Assembly: GCA_029204225.1 (NCBI GenBank)
Contig: CM055111.1
Location: 27,472,340-27,536,339, forward strand
From: Diphasiastrum complanatum
Taxonomy: Eukaryota > Streptophyta > Lycopodiopsida > Lycopodiales > Lycopodiaceae
Length of the DNA: 64,000 nt
Reading direction: 5' to 3'
The translations under genes were made by a program, and so were the position numbers. Below, piece by piece: positions 45,561 through 56,703 of this stretch. The stretch's first letter is position 1, and every line of letters starts with the position of its first letter. The notes under the pieces are model-generated. The model was not told where the DNA came from and did not search any database. It saw only the letters and a program-made list of their open reading frames with translations.

Positions 45561-46403
45561 ATTCTAGCCATAACATTTAGCTTGATTCCGTCATATTTCA
45601 TTGACTCTCTCAGTGTGAGTTCACCACAGGTCTTTCTAAATTTCTCCCGAAAGACGCACCAATGTTCGGGCAAATTTTGATTAGGGATTGGTCCAGCCAA
45701 AATGCCTTAGTGAAGAAAGGACCCACACTATCCTTTTTCCAGGCTCTCAAAGATATGACCAACGGGAGATCATCGTGTTTAGTGCTCACATAAATCCAAG
45801 GATGGCTACTGTACTATTGATACATAGTGAATAGACATCCTATGCTACCCAAAGATGATGTTCTTGTATGTACACAGTGGTTAGGATGAGGAATCCATGA
45901 GTGTTTATTTCTATGGCAATGTCTCCAATATGTAACTCTTGAGCTGTGATTTCAAATGCTATGATGTCAATATTGACGGGCCCTAAAACATGTAAAACAA
46001 AATAGAATCTGCATGGACCAAAATGACTCCATTCATAATGTAGTTCTCCGAGTGTACCTATGGCTATCGAGCCATTTGTTAGCTTCAAGTGTAGAAGTTG
46101 GCTCTTCTGAAATTGGGGTAATACGTCTAAGAATGGCAGTTAGATCATCATTAGTAGGAGTTGGTGGGGGAGGCCAACGGGGTATCACTAACTCAGTATA
46201 ACGGATGGTTGTTAGGCCTACTCATACCCAGTTCGAATTTGTTGCTAGTTCATACACACTTAAAGTACTTTCATCTGCTCTGTGTCTGATTCGAAACAAT
46301 CGATCGTCTGGAATGAGAAAACACTGAACATAAGGGCTATAGAAGTAGTAATAAGTTGCCCCTTGTCGTACTACCTAGCATAAGTCTCCTGGTAGGAGAA
46401 GGT
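45561..46403 (-). pseudogene. Unrecognised ORF region upstream of the antisense Ty3 gag
   Basis: Reading leftward from 46400, long segments look coding: 'QGATYYYFYSPYVQCFLIPD', 'RADESTLSVYELATNSNW', 'YTELVIPRWPPPPTPTND', then 46088-45840 ('GTLGELHYEWSHFGPCRFYF'), 'WKKDSVGPFFTKAFWLDQSL' near 45740 and, in another frame, 'CGELTLRESMKYDGIKLNVM' near 45610. A few stops and shifts separate them. In total roughly 270 codons precede gag on the same strand. I do not recognise the domain. Ty3 elements usually begin with gag, so this is either an extra ORF, an unusually long gag N-terminus, or a captured gene. It is cut on the right by the copia element at 46404. Confidence 0.5.
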
Positions 46404-47167
46404 CGTCAGAAATGGTGAACTCCTGCAACTTTGTTGCAACACGAACAAGACACGAAGGTATAACAAGAACAATTCACGTCACTCAACGTGTCTTTGACTC
46501 GAAGCACGAACGATTCGCAAATCCTAAACACACCTTCAGGATCGCAAAACAAAAAGAACGAAACAAACGAAGAGAAATCTTTCACACTGCCAGCTGGCAG
46601 CTCAACGGGTTTCATGCCCAACTGAAACAAATAGCAACGACGGAGACTAACTAACTAGTTGATTAGCGTTAACTAGTCTTGTGATTCTATGTTTAGCTAT
46701 CTTGTAAACTCCACATAGTGGAGGTATAAATGATCCTCTCTGGATCTAATCAGGAAAGAAATAGAAGGAAAAAGAAGAGAGATAGAATATACAAAGATCT
46801 GTAAGAAAAAGAGAGAGACATAGCGAATAGAGTAAGAAAGCAAAAAATACCATAGCTGTGCATGAAAGTTTGCCAACGAGCAGAACATAGCGAAAGAGCA
46901 GAGAGTCATTCCGCCAACGAACGAGACATTGACGATCTCCACTCTAAAACCAAAACTGACAATATAATCGCTCTATTTCGTGTATCTCTTGGTCTTGTGC
47001 TGTGTCCCTTGATTGCTAGAATAAATTATGTTCTGTGATGCGTAGTCGAGTATCTGGGATCCTGTAAGAGCTTCCGAACGAAAATAAAAATCGAAGATAG
47101 AAAATTGTTCGCGAATCAGAAGAGAGGACAAACACAAAACACAAGAAGGAAAAAAACTTTCGCGACA
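46404..47167 (+). repeat. 5' LTR of the 46404 copia element
   Basis: It begins near CGTCAGAAATGGTGAACTCC (the 3' copy starts TGTAAAAAATGGTGAACTCC) and ends CTTTCGCGACA before the primer site. Length is about 764 bp. The first base is inferred by alignment to the 3' LTR. Confidence 0.85.
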
Positions 47168-47180
47168 TGGTATCAGAACC
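47168..47180 (+). promoter_or_regulatory. Primer binding site of the 46404 element
   Basis: TGGTATCAGAACC follows the LTR end. It is one base from the initiator tRNA-Met site. Confidence 0.9.
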
Positions 47181-47231
47181 AACAGGTTATCACTACTGAT
47201 ATCCCAGCAGTGATTCTTCCAGACACACAAT

Positions 47232-48297
47232 ATGGCTACGACAATCCAGACCAGAGTAGCAATCAGTCTTGATGGTGCAAATTACAGAATTTGGAAATTC
47301 AAAATCAAAACACTCCTGAAGGGCGAAGACATCTGGTTGGTGATCGAGCTCTCAGAGGTGCAGCCTCCAGAGGGAGACCTGAGGAGAGCTGAATGGATCA
47401 GAAAGGATGAGCGTGCAATGGCGATCATCATTTTGTCCATAAATGAAGATCTACTCATGTAGATTGAAGACTGCAAAAGCAGCCATGCAGCATGGGAAAG
47501 ATTAAAGCAGAAGTATGAAGTGAGGACTGCAGCTTCAGTCATGCACCGTCACAATCAGCTGCAATCCATATGGTGGGATGGACAACCAATTAGATTAGCA
47601 CGTTGAGAAGATCAGAACGATCTTCACTCAAGTCGCTGCATCAGGATAGGAGCACAAGGTCTTAGCACCACAACAGCTGATGTACTTCATGAAATCTCTA
47701 TCGACGTCCTATCAACCGCTGAGAATTCTCATGCTGAGTCTACCAGATATGACATTCGACAAAGCAGTCAGTCTTGTCGTTGATGAGAGACTGATGAGAG
47801 ACGAAGGAGAGAGAAGCAGTGATCAAGAGAAGGCTCTCTTCATGAAAGGAAGGAAGAAGAACAAAAACAAGCCAACATTCAAGAAAATGAAGTCCTCGAA
47901 TCAACAATCTTCTTCCTGTGATCACTGTCACAAACCAGGCCATACGGCCAACAAATGCTGGTTTAATCCAGCAATACCTTGCATGCACTGCAAGAAGAAA
48001 GGGCATTCTGCATGCGACTGCAGATTCAACCCAAAAAGAAAGAACAAAGCTGAAAAGGCAAACGTTGCAGAGTCATCAAAGGATGCTGAAAGAGGTGACG
48101 AAGCTTTCACGATACTCGACGAAGCTTCGACAAGCTATCCTGAACACGACTATGATGTAGTCATCGATTCAAGAGCAACATCTCACATAACCTGCAACAA
48201 GAATATCTTGATCAACTTTTGCAAACTCAAAAACGACAAAGCAGTGATTCTAGGCGATGGAAGCAGACACGATGTCAAAGGCATAGGCTCTATATAG
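47232..48297 (+). pseudogene. copia gag-protease with two zinc knuckles and mutated protease (46404 element)
   Basis: Gag starts with the Met at 47232 ('MATTIQTRVAISLDGANYRI', 'WKFKIKTLLKGEDIW'). It meets a TAG at 47460, continues ('SSHAAWERLKQKYEVRTA') with frame changes near 47605 and 47650, and is open from 47680. Two CCHC knuckles follow in series ('CDHCHKPGHTANKC' from 47917, 'CMHCKKKGHSACDC' from 47980), which is less common than one. The protease motif reads 'IDSRATSHIT' near 48163: the usual DSGATSH has Gly replaced by Arg at 48172-48174. That residue is part of the catalytic loop, so the protease is probably dead. The frame ends at a TAG at 48295. Confidence 0.88.
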
Positions 48298-49600
48298 ATA
48301 CAAACACTGTTAGGCCAAGCAGAGGTGCCAGGAGCACTCTATGTGCCCTCACTCAGAAAGGATCTGCTATCTGTATCCAAGATGGCAGATCTAGGCATTC
48401 GAGTTTTGTCCGATAGCAACACTTGCCATATGGTGCATGTACTGCATGTAAACTCATAAAATTGCCTAGACATGTGTAGATCACAAAAACTACTCGAGAA
48501 GACGACAAACAAGTTGCTGACGGTCGGATGCAAAGAAGGAAATCTCTACCAGGCCAAAATAATCAGCAACTCTGAAAGCATATTAAATGCTTCAGAAAAC
48601 AAAGATCAGCTCTGGCATAATAGAATGTATCATCTGAACATGCGGAGCCTGTATGACATGAGTAGAAAGGACATTGTCAGAAGTCTCAAGATTTCAAGAC
48701 CAGAGGCTGAGTTTTGCGAAGCTTGTCAGAAAGGCAAGCAACATCGGAATCCATTCACACACGAGGGAAGAAGAGCCAAAGAAGTTTTTGAGCTCGTCCA
48801 CTCTAATGTGTGTGGACCGATGAAAACATATTCACTCTCAGATATTTTCTAACGTTCATAGATGATTACATCCAAATGACCATGGTCTATTACTTGAAGA
48901 AAAAATCTGATGTATTCGATTCTTTCAAGAAGTTTGTGGCATTCATGACACACCTCAAAAAAGATACAGATCCTTAGATCTGACAATGGAGGTGAATACA
49001 AAAGCACAAAATTCTCAAGATTCTACGAAGAACAAGGGATCAAACCCCAGTTCACTCCTGCATTCACACCAGAATACAACGGTGTGGCAAAAAGAAGAAA
49101 CAGAACGCCAGTCGAAGGAGCCAGATGCATGATGGCACAGGCTCAATTGCCAGGTCAATTCTGGGCCGAGGCAATAGCTGCAGCTGTACACCTACAGAAC
49201 AGATCTACAACTGACAACGTTGGAGAACAAAACACCATACAAAATGTGGACAGGCTGAAAGCCTGATCTGTCATACGTACGAGTGTTTGGATATGCAGCA
49301 TACAAGCACATTCCAAAGGAAAAGAGAAGCAAGCTCGATGACAAATCCGAGCAAACAATCATGGTCGGCTACTCGAACGAAATACATGTGTATAGACTCT
49401 ACGATCCAACCACAAAGAAGGTTATTTCGAACAAAGATGTGAAGTTCGATGAGTCCACATTCCCTGGACTGAAAGACGAAAGAGGCCATGAGATCTTCAC
49501 ACTGCTACCTGTTCAAGAGGGAGATCAAGGACATACATCAAATCAGAATGCAGAGCCCCAGATTCCAGAGTAGCAGGAAGCAGAGGATCGACCCACAAAC
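48298..49600 (+). pseudogene. copia integrase remnant, first catalytic Asp lost (46404 element)
   Basis: The end of protease ('VPGALYVPSLRKDLLSVSKM'-type sequence at 48330), then the zinc-binding region ('LWHNRMYHLNMRSLYDMSRK', 'FCEACQKGKQHRNPF') and the core 'ELVHSNVCGPMK', where the first catalytic Asp is Asn at 48805-48807. The second Asp is intact in 'RSDNGGEYKSTKF' near 48980, in another frame. The Glu position reads Lys in 'GVAKRRNRTPVEGARCMMAQ' at about 49087, where Glu-Arg is expected. So two of the three catalytic residues are lost. Downstream blocks ('QFWAEAIAAAVHLQNRS', 'VFGYAAYKHIPKEKRSKLDD') are preserved. Confidence 0.85.
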
Positions 49601-51065
49601 ACCAAATGTTTGAGAAGCTATGACACGAACCTCGAAGGTCAACAAGAAAAAGAAGACCTCCAGACCGCTATTCTGACAATCTTTAATGAAGCGAAGACAC
49701 GTAGTTCGAGTACTGTAGCTTCACAGAAGGGCCAACAACATACCAAGAAGCTATCAAGATCCAGAGGGAGAATTCTGGAAGCAGGCAATGTCAGAGGAGA
49801 TCGAGTTGATGAGGCAAAACGAGGCATGGACATTAGAGCCACTGCCAGAAAACAGAAAAATAGTCGACTGCAAGTGGGTTATACAAGAAAAAGCTAAAAT
49901 CAGATGGCACTATTGGCCGCTACAAGATTAGGCTTATCGCAAAGGGCTACACACAGATATGGTGTCGACTATTTTGACACATATTCGCCCATGGTGAAGA
50001 TGACAAGCATAAGGCTACTCCTTGCATACGCCACACAGTACAATCTGGAAATTCACCAGATTGACGTGAAAACAGTCTTTCTCCATGGAGATCTAGAGGA
50101 GGAAATCTTCATGAAGCAACCTGAAGGCTATGAAACCCCGACAACAGACAATATGTTTGTCAATTGCAGAGATGCATCTAAGGTCTAAAACATGCATCAC
50201 GGGCCTGGTACAAAAAGCTTGATGGTCTTCTGAAGTCTCTAGACTTCAACCCTACTCAACCAGACTGTAATGTTTACATCAAAAGAGTAGGAAAGGATTT
50301 TGTGATACTAACCATTTTCATGGATGATTCGCTGACGATAGGAAATTCCTTGATGTTGATTAAAGACATGAAGAGTCAGATTTCTGAAGCTACAAAATCA
50401 CAGATCTTGGAGAAGCAACAAAATGCCTAGGGCTGGAGATCAGAAGAGATCGAACAAATGGAAAAATGCACTTGAGTCAGTCAGAATACGCCAGAAAAGT
50501 GCTAAAGCAGTACCACATGATGGACTGCAAAGAAAAAGCCACACCAATGATAGCTGGAGCCAAGCTCACAAAACAAGATTGCCTAAAAATAGAAGAGGAA
50601 GAATAGAAGATGGTAGGTATACCCTACCAGAACTTAATCGGGAGTCTGATGCACTTGACAATTTGTATCAGACCGGATCTGGCCTTCTCTGTTTACGCAT
50701 TGAGCCAATTTTGTTCCAATCCTGATCTAGCAAATTGGCAAATGGCCAAACGAAACCTACAATATCTGAAGGGTACCCAGAATATTGGATTAACCTATAG
50801 AGCTAGAAACGAGGAGAAAGGATTCAAGCTGCATCACTATAGTGATGCGAACTGGGCGAGCTGCAAGGATGACAACAAGTCCATTACTGGAGGATGTTCA
50901 ATAGCATGTGGAGCTGCAATCAACTGGATATGCAAAAAACAAACCCTGGTAGCTCAATCCTCTTGCGAAGCTGAGTATGTCGTAGCCTTGAAAGTGGCGA
51001 ATGAGGTAGTGTGGCTGCGGATGATGTTGGAGGCAATACCAAGCAAAGAGAGGCAATTAAATTGA
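49601..51065 (+). pseudogene. copia RT and truncated RNase H (46404 element)
   Basis: RT blocks appear in several frames: 'GVDYFDTYSPMVKMTSIRLL', 'LEIHQIDVKTVFLHGDLEEE' (49904-50188), 'ASRAWYKKLDGLL'-type sequence near 50190, and an active site reading 'IFMDDSLTIG' near 50320, where YVDD is expected. Then come 'IPYQNLIGSLMHLTICIRPD' and RNase H ('HHYSDANWASCKDDNKSITG', 'CKKQTLVAQSSCEAEYV'). The frame stops at 51063 about 30 residues after the acidic motif, and a purine tract follows within 30 bp. The last 80 or so residues of RNase H (the DNQ and SRSKHI blocks) are deleted. Confidence 0.85.
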
Positions 51066-51084
51066 ACGAACAAAGCTGCAAGGT

Positions 51085-51095
51085 TCAAGAGGGAG
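51085..51095 (+). promoter_or_regulatory. Polypurine tract of the 46404 element
   Basis: TCAAGAGGGAG lies directly before the 3' LTR start TGTAAAAAATGG. Confidence 0.8.
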
Positions 51096-51830
51096 TGTAA
51101 AAAATGGTGAACTCCTACAACTTTGTCGCAGCATAAACAAGACACGAAGGTTGAAGAAGAACAATTCGTGACAGTCAACGTGTCTTTGACTCAGAGCACA
51201 AACAATTTTTGAATCAATCGCAAATTGTAAACACACATCTAGGACCACGAAACGAAAAGAATGAAACAAACGAAGAGAAATCCTTCGCGCTACCAGCTGG
51301 CAGTTCAACAGGCTTCATGCCCAGCTGAAACGAATAGCAACGACGGAGACTAACTAACTAGTTGATTAACATTAACTAGTCTTGTGATTCTATGTTTAGC
51401 TATCTTGTAAACTCCACATAGTGGAGGTATAAACGATCCTCTCTGGATCATAACCAGGTAAGAAACAAAAGAAAAAAGAAGAGAGATAGAATATACAGAG
51501 ATTTGTAAGAAACAGAGAGAGACGTAGCGAATAGAGTAAGAAAGCAAAAAATACCATAGTTGTGCATGAAGTCTGCCAACGAGCAGAACACAGTGAAAGA
51601 GCAGAGAGTCATTCCGCCAACGACGAGACACTGACGATGTCGCTCTAAAACCAAAACTGACAATATAATCGCCCTATTTCGTGTATCTCTTGGTCTTGTG
51701 CTGTGTCTCTTGATTGCTAGAATAAAATACGTTCTGTGATGCGTAGTCGAGTGTCTGGGATCCCGTAAGAGCTTTCGCATGAAAAGAAAAATCGAAGATA
51801 GAAAATTGTTCGCGAATCAGAAAAGAGGAG
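51096..51830 (+). repeat. 3' LTR of the 46404 element, 3'-truncated
   Basis: It aligns with 46404 to about 47125 including ACTAACTAACTAGTTGATTA and CATAGTGGAGGTATAAA (a likely TATA-type region). It ends at CGCGAATCAGAAAAGAGGA, about 40 bp before the expected CGCGACA end. Confidence 0.85.
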
Positions 51831-52020
51831 GAAGGATGGTCCAATAGGATTAAGAGGTGTCAAAGTGTGATCCAATCATAGTTAAGCATAGTGGTAGCTC
51901 GTGGATCTACTAGTATCATTGTACTCCTCATTTGGATCTAATTGATTTTGAGATTGAGTGGATTATGAGTGTCATTGAATTTCTAGCTTTCTCTCTCTAC
52001 CCGAGAGCTCATGATGGTTT
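51831..52020. other. Flank left of the young copia element
   Basis: About 190 bp with no gene. It ends with TTTCTCTCTCTACCCGAGAG and the target duplication GGTTT. A near-copy of the CT-rich words (TTTCTCTCTCTACCCGAGGA) lies just to the right of the element at 57399. Confidence 0.5.
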
Positions 52021-52710
52021 TGTGAAAAATTGCCTACATTGGCAAATCTAGCCATGTAGAATATTGTACATTTTGTCAATATTGTTTGTTGGTTACTTGA
52101 ATGGCCAAAGTGCCACTTGTACATACACACCTAAAGTAGGTTACCACGAGTCAAGATGAGTGGTTGTGTCTATTTGGTAGTGATTCCTACTTTGTAGGAT
52201 CTAGACCATGATTTATAATGAGATTTGTACCTACCATGCACCTACCAAGCATGACTCTTGGATCTAGACTAGGGTTTTCACATTAGGGCAAGAAAGTGGA
52301 GTCTACTTCCTTATTACATGCTAGATTTTCACCTAACTTTGCAAAGGAAGTGTGTTTTACTATGTATTTCCATTCTCCATAGTGAGAAGATAGAAAATTT
52401 TTGGAGCTCATTGGCAATCTCAAGCTAGTTCACTATGTACATTGAGTTTTTGTGATCCAAATGAAACCAAATCAATTTCTACTTGTTTCTCAGGTTGAAG
52501 GCCGTACTAAAGCCTGTAGTACACACGTGTGGGCTCGGATTTCAATGTTGATCAATTCTTTTGATTGTGAATGCTTGTTGTTTGTCAAATTGCCAATCTA
52601 GATCAACTTTTTTGTGTCTAGTTTTTTGATAGATTGTTAAGCAAGCATCCAATCACTCTTGTGGATCTTTTGTAGATCCATTTATGGTCCTAAAGTACAG
52701 TACTTTCACA
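52021..52710 (+). repeat. 5' LTR of the 52021 element
   Basis: 690 bp, TGTGAAAAATTGCC...GTACTTTCACA. It contains GGCCGTACTAAAGCCTGTAG then CACACGTGTG at 52522-52531. It is followed at once by the primer site. Confidence 0.97.
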
Positions 52711-52726
52711 TGGTATCAGAGCCAAG
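52711..52726 (+). promoter_or_regulatory. Primer binding site of the 52021 element
   Basis: TGGTATCAGAGCCAAG matches the 3' end of initiator tRNA-Met over the canonical 12 bases. Confidence 0.95.
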
Positions 52727-53342
52727 TACAAGGCCATTGATCTGTGTTTGAATCTAATCCAGTTTTAGCAGGTTTTGGTGCAAAAAGCTAGTATTGGAAG
52801 GGCGAGCTGGTATCCAGGTTTTGGTGAGGGGATTTGATCCCAAACTTTTTCAGGATCAAAATCCGTACTTTTCACACGTGTGGGCATCTCTGAACCCGCA
52901 TTTAATAACCCATATTCATTGGATCATAGAAAATTCATATGGTGTCAGTTTGATGTAATTTTTGGTGCAAATCCTAGGATAAGCTACCAAGATCACTTGC
53001 CATTGATTAGTTTTGAATTTGTTTCATGAAAACTAATTAATATAGGCTGATTTCAGACCTTCTTAAAGTGGAAACCAGGTCTTGAAAGTACATCAAAGTG
53101 AATGAGAGAGATAGAGTCAGTTTTTTGTCCAAGAATAGCCAAGATTGGCAAGATTTGCTTGAGTGTAGTTTTCATCTCATCTTATCTTCATTCCAGCTTG
53201 TGAGGGAGTGATAGAACTGTGATTACAAATCCATCTGTTGGATTAGAAGTCAACATTTGAGTGAAACACTGCAAGTTTGAAACCTTTGTGAGTTTCAGGT
53301 CCAAACAAATCTATATCTTGTGTGTAGAATCTTGCTAGTAAG
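52727..53342 (+). other. Untranslated leader of the 52021 element
   Basis: A 616-bp non-coding stretch between primer site and gag start. It contains a further CCGTACTTTTCACACGTGTGG at 52863-52883 in two parts, repeating the LTR motif inside the leader. No open frame. Confidence 0.8.
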
Positions 53343-56300
53343 ATGGGATCAGTGGGAGCCTACCTTCTAAAAGCTAGTGAGAGGTTAAATTCTACCAATT
53401 ATGCTATTTGGAAAGTGAGGATGGAGTCACTAATGGTGCTCCAGGATCTTTATGAGTTTCTAATAGATGATGAAGATGAACCTCTAGGTGCACAGGAATT
53501 AGTGACATACAAGAAGAGGTCTAGGCTTGCACTTCACTGTATTAAGATGAATGTAAGCAATGATCTTTTAAGGGAAGTATCATCATGTAAGAGTGCTAAA
53601 GAGGCTTGGGAATATTTAAAATCTATCTATGAGTCTAGTAACACTTTGAGGGTTCTCATGCTTAGGAACCAGATTCTACAAAGCATGAAGAGGAGTGATG
53701 AGAATGCACAAGATTATGTGCTAAGAATCAAGTCTCTTAATAGGGAGTTAGCTTCCATTGGAGAGAAGATTCAAGATAGTGAGCTTGTTCAGATTGTCCT
53801 AAATGGTCTAGGGAGTGGCTTTACAAATTTAGTCCAAAGCTTTGCAATCCAAGACACTTTGCCTACTATAGAAAAGCTACACAGTGTATTAGTAGCTGAA
53901 GAGTGTAGGATGTTGCATACCAATGCAAGAATGAATGCTATTTCTCTGCAGGATGGTGATGAGAAAGCTAATTTCTCATTTAAAAGCAAGAAGAAGACCA
54001 ATGGCAAGAAGAAGCACTTCAAGGAGACCAAGGAGGAGGATGAGGCTTCAAGCTCAAAGGACAAGATCAAAGACAAGTCCAAGTACAAATGTTTTTTCTG
54101 TGGAAAGAAAGGACATTTTGCATCAGAATGTCTCAAGAAGAAGAAGGCGCAAGAGAGCAAACAAAGCAACATTGCACATCAGGAGGAAGAGGAGGATGAA
54201 GAGTCATCCTTGATGGTTTCCAACAAACCACCATCATCCAAGAGCAACACCAATGATTCTTGGTGGATTGATAGTGGGGCAAGTTCCCACATGACATATC
54301 AAAAGGACATATTCTCCACCTTACTTTCTTACAATGACTTACATAGATCAATCTATACTGCAAGTAGTCAAGAATGTAAGATAAGTGGAATAGGAACAAT
54401 TCTCTTGTATGTGGGATCATCCAAAAGGATGAATCTAGATAATGTTCTTTATGTTCCTAAGTTAACCAAGAATTTGCTTAGTGTTGGCCAGTTAATGGAT
54501 AATGGCCTAGATGTACAGTTTAAGCATGGAGTTTGTTCCATCCTTAGAAATGATGAATGTATAGCCAAAGGCTTTAAGTAAGGTAGATTGTTTAAGCTTG
54601 ATGCTAATATTGCAGTGGAGAGTGTTAACTTGGCAAAGGTGGAGCTATCAAAGGTGGAACTGTGGCACAAAAGGTTGGGCCACCCCAACTACAAGGCCAT
54701 GGAATCTATGACTACAAAGGAGCTTGCAGTTGGACTCCCCAAGCATTTGTCAAAGTGTGGGAAGAGATGTGAAGCATGCAGCCTCTCAAAGGCTCACAAG
54801 CTACCCTTCTCAAGATCTACATCAAGATCAAACTCTCCTCTTGAACTCATCCATTCGGATGTTCATAGTTTTTCACATGAGTCTAATGGTGGTGCCAAGT
54901 ACTATGTAATCTTCATTGATGACTATTCTAGATTTTGTTGGATGTACCTCTTGTCTAGCAAATCAATGGTGTTTGATTCTTTTGTAAAGTTCAAGACTTT
55001 GGTAGAAAATCAACTTAGTACCAAGATTAAGGTATTAAGGAGTGATAATGGAGGTGAATATGTCTCCAATAAGTTGATTGACTTTTGTATTTCTAATGGC
55101 ATAAAGAGGGAGTTGTCATGTCCATACACCCCTCAACAAAATGGAGTGAGTGAGAGAAGAAATAGATCTCTTTGTGAGTGTGCTAAGGCCTTAAGGCTAG
55201 ATGCTTCTCTATCCAAACCATTTTGGGGTGAAGCAATAACTTGTGCTAACTATTTGTGCAATAGATTGCCAAACCAAGCCATTGGAGGAATCACACCATT
55301 TGAAGCTCTATTTGGAGAGAAGCCCAATCTCAAAGATCTCAAAGTTTTTGGATCCACTTGCTATGTACACCAATCCTTGGATAAGAGAAGGAAGGATGAT
55401 GCAACATCCATCAAAGGCATCTTTGTGGGATATGGTGAGAATAGCAAAGGTTATAGAGTCTTCAATCCCATCACTAGCAAGGTGATAGTGAGTAGGGATG
55501 TTATTATTTATGAAGGACATGCTTGTGATTTGGATGATAATGCTACTAATCATCTTGATGCCAAGGATCATGCTAGGATGGAGGAGGAGCTTCCAAGTGA
55601 AGAAGAACTTGAGGATCCACCTCAAGATGCAAGAACTCCAAGAACTCCAAGAAAATCTACAAGGGCAAGATCCGAGCCATTGAGGCTCACCTATGATGGT
55701 CAAGGTGATCAAAGGGAAGGCTCATCATCTTTCACATCTTACACCTTTCTTACTTCAATGTTAGATGAGCCAACATGCTATGAAGATGCTTGTAAGTCTA
55801 AAAGTTGGTTGGATGCTATGCAAGTAGAGTATGATGCTCTTATTGAGAATCATACTTGGGATCTTGTGGATCTTCCTCAAGGAAAGAAACCTCTTGATTG
55901 CAAGTGGGTGTTTAGATTGAAGTATAATCAAGATGGATCAATAAGCAAGCATAAAGCTAAGCTTGTTGCCAAAGGTTTTTTACAAACCAAAGGCATTGAC
56001 TATGATGAGACTTTTGCTCCTGTGGCTAAGCTTGTTACTATCAGGTTGATCATTAGTCTTGCTACAACCTTCAATTGGGAGCTATTCCAACTTGACTTCA
56101 CAAATGCATTTTTCAATGGTTATTTGGAGGAAGAGATCTACATGAGGCAACCCGAGGGCTTCATCAAGGCAAAGCATGAAGGAAAGGTGTGTTTTTTGAA
56201 GAAGAGCCTTTATGGGCTCAAGCAAGCACCTAGAGCATGGTACTCTAGGCTAAACTCTTTTCTCATTTCCATCAATTTTGTAATGAGTGCCTATGATCCA

Positions 56301-56531
56301 TCATTGTATATAAGTTTTCATGATGGCATGATCATTATTCTTGTTTTGTATGTAGATGACATTATCTTGAGTGGTAATGATCTAGATGGAATTAGAGATG
56401 TAAAAATTGCTTTAGCAAAAGAGTTTAAGATGGTAGATCTCGGCCTATTGAGCTTCATTCTTGGAATAGAGGTTATTAGAGGAGTGATTTTAGCTTCATT
56501 TGTCAATCTAAATATGCTACATCCATCCTAG
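53343..56531 (+). pseudogene. copia gag-pol with one nonsense codon, then frameshift (52021 element)
   Basis: From the Met at 53343 a single frame runs to 56531 with one in-frame TAA at 54579-54581. Domains: gag ('STNYAIWKVRMESLMVLQDL', 'CIKMNVSNDLLREV'), a CCHC knuckle 'CFFCGKKGHFASEC' (residue 250), protease 'WWIDSGASSHMTY' (Asp at residue 310), the zinc-binding region 'WHKRLGHPNYKAM' and 'CEACSLSKAHKLPF', and an integrase core with all three acids present (Asp at 54858, Asp at 55044, Glu at 55152, spacing D-x35-E). RT follows ('DCKWVFRLKYNQDGS', 'ETFAPVAKLVTIRL', 'LYGLKQAPRAW', 'LYVDDIILSG'). A frameshift near 56483 leads to a TAG at 56529. The acidic and Lys/Ser-rich linkers are family-typical. 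The catalytic motifs look usable, so damage is limited to the stop, the shift and the missing RNase H. Confidence 0.95.
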
Positions 56532-56700
56532 ATAGATTTGGAATGAAGAATTGTAAAGGCATTGAGACACCAATGGAGCAACATGTAAAAGCATCTATTT
56601 GTTTACTAAACCTTTACCTAAAGATTCATTTGTCAAGCTTAGATCTTCAATTGGAATTATTGATAAAAGCATTGTGATCTCCAAGGCTAGATTTGAGGAG
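56490..56700 (+). pseudogene. Shifted RT tail joined to the last residues of RNase H (deletion junction)
   Basis: In the shifted frame the RT tail continues ('FSFICQSKYATSILDRF', 'CKGIETPMEQHVK' to about 56590). It then jumps, in yet another frame, to the extreme end of RNase H ('LFTKPLPKDSFVKLRSSIG'). The intervening 300 or so residues, including all RNase H catalytic motifs, are missing compared with element B at 2030-2680. The deletion point lies at about 56590. Confidence 0.9.
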
Positions 56701-56703
56701 GAG
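56693..56703 (+). promoter_or_regulatory. Polypurine tract of the 52021 element
   Basis: TTGAGGAGGAG lies directly before the 3' LTR. It matches the tract of element B (TTGAGGAGGAG before 2765), supporting a close family relationship. Confidence 0.9.

Larger units (their letters stand above)
46404..51830 (+). mobile_element. Ty1/copia element with truncated 3' LTR (5.4 kb)
   Basis: A 764-bp 5' LTR, primer site, gag with two zinc knuckles, damaged protease and integrase, RT, a shortened RNase H, a purine tract and a 3' LTR that matches the 5' LTR until about 51826, where the last 40 bp or so are replaced by unrelated sequence. No target duplication can be identified. Its left edge interrupts an antisense ORF. 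Stops are abundant, so the copy is inactive. Confidence 0.88.

Noticed and set aside
45178-45680. Sense frames opposite the antisense Ty3 gag
   Set aside because: The antisense strand carries recognisable gag motifs. The sense frames are shadows.
53789-54420. Antisense frames inside the 52021 gag-pol
   Set aside because: Shadows of the sense gag-protease coding sequence.
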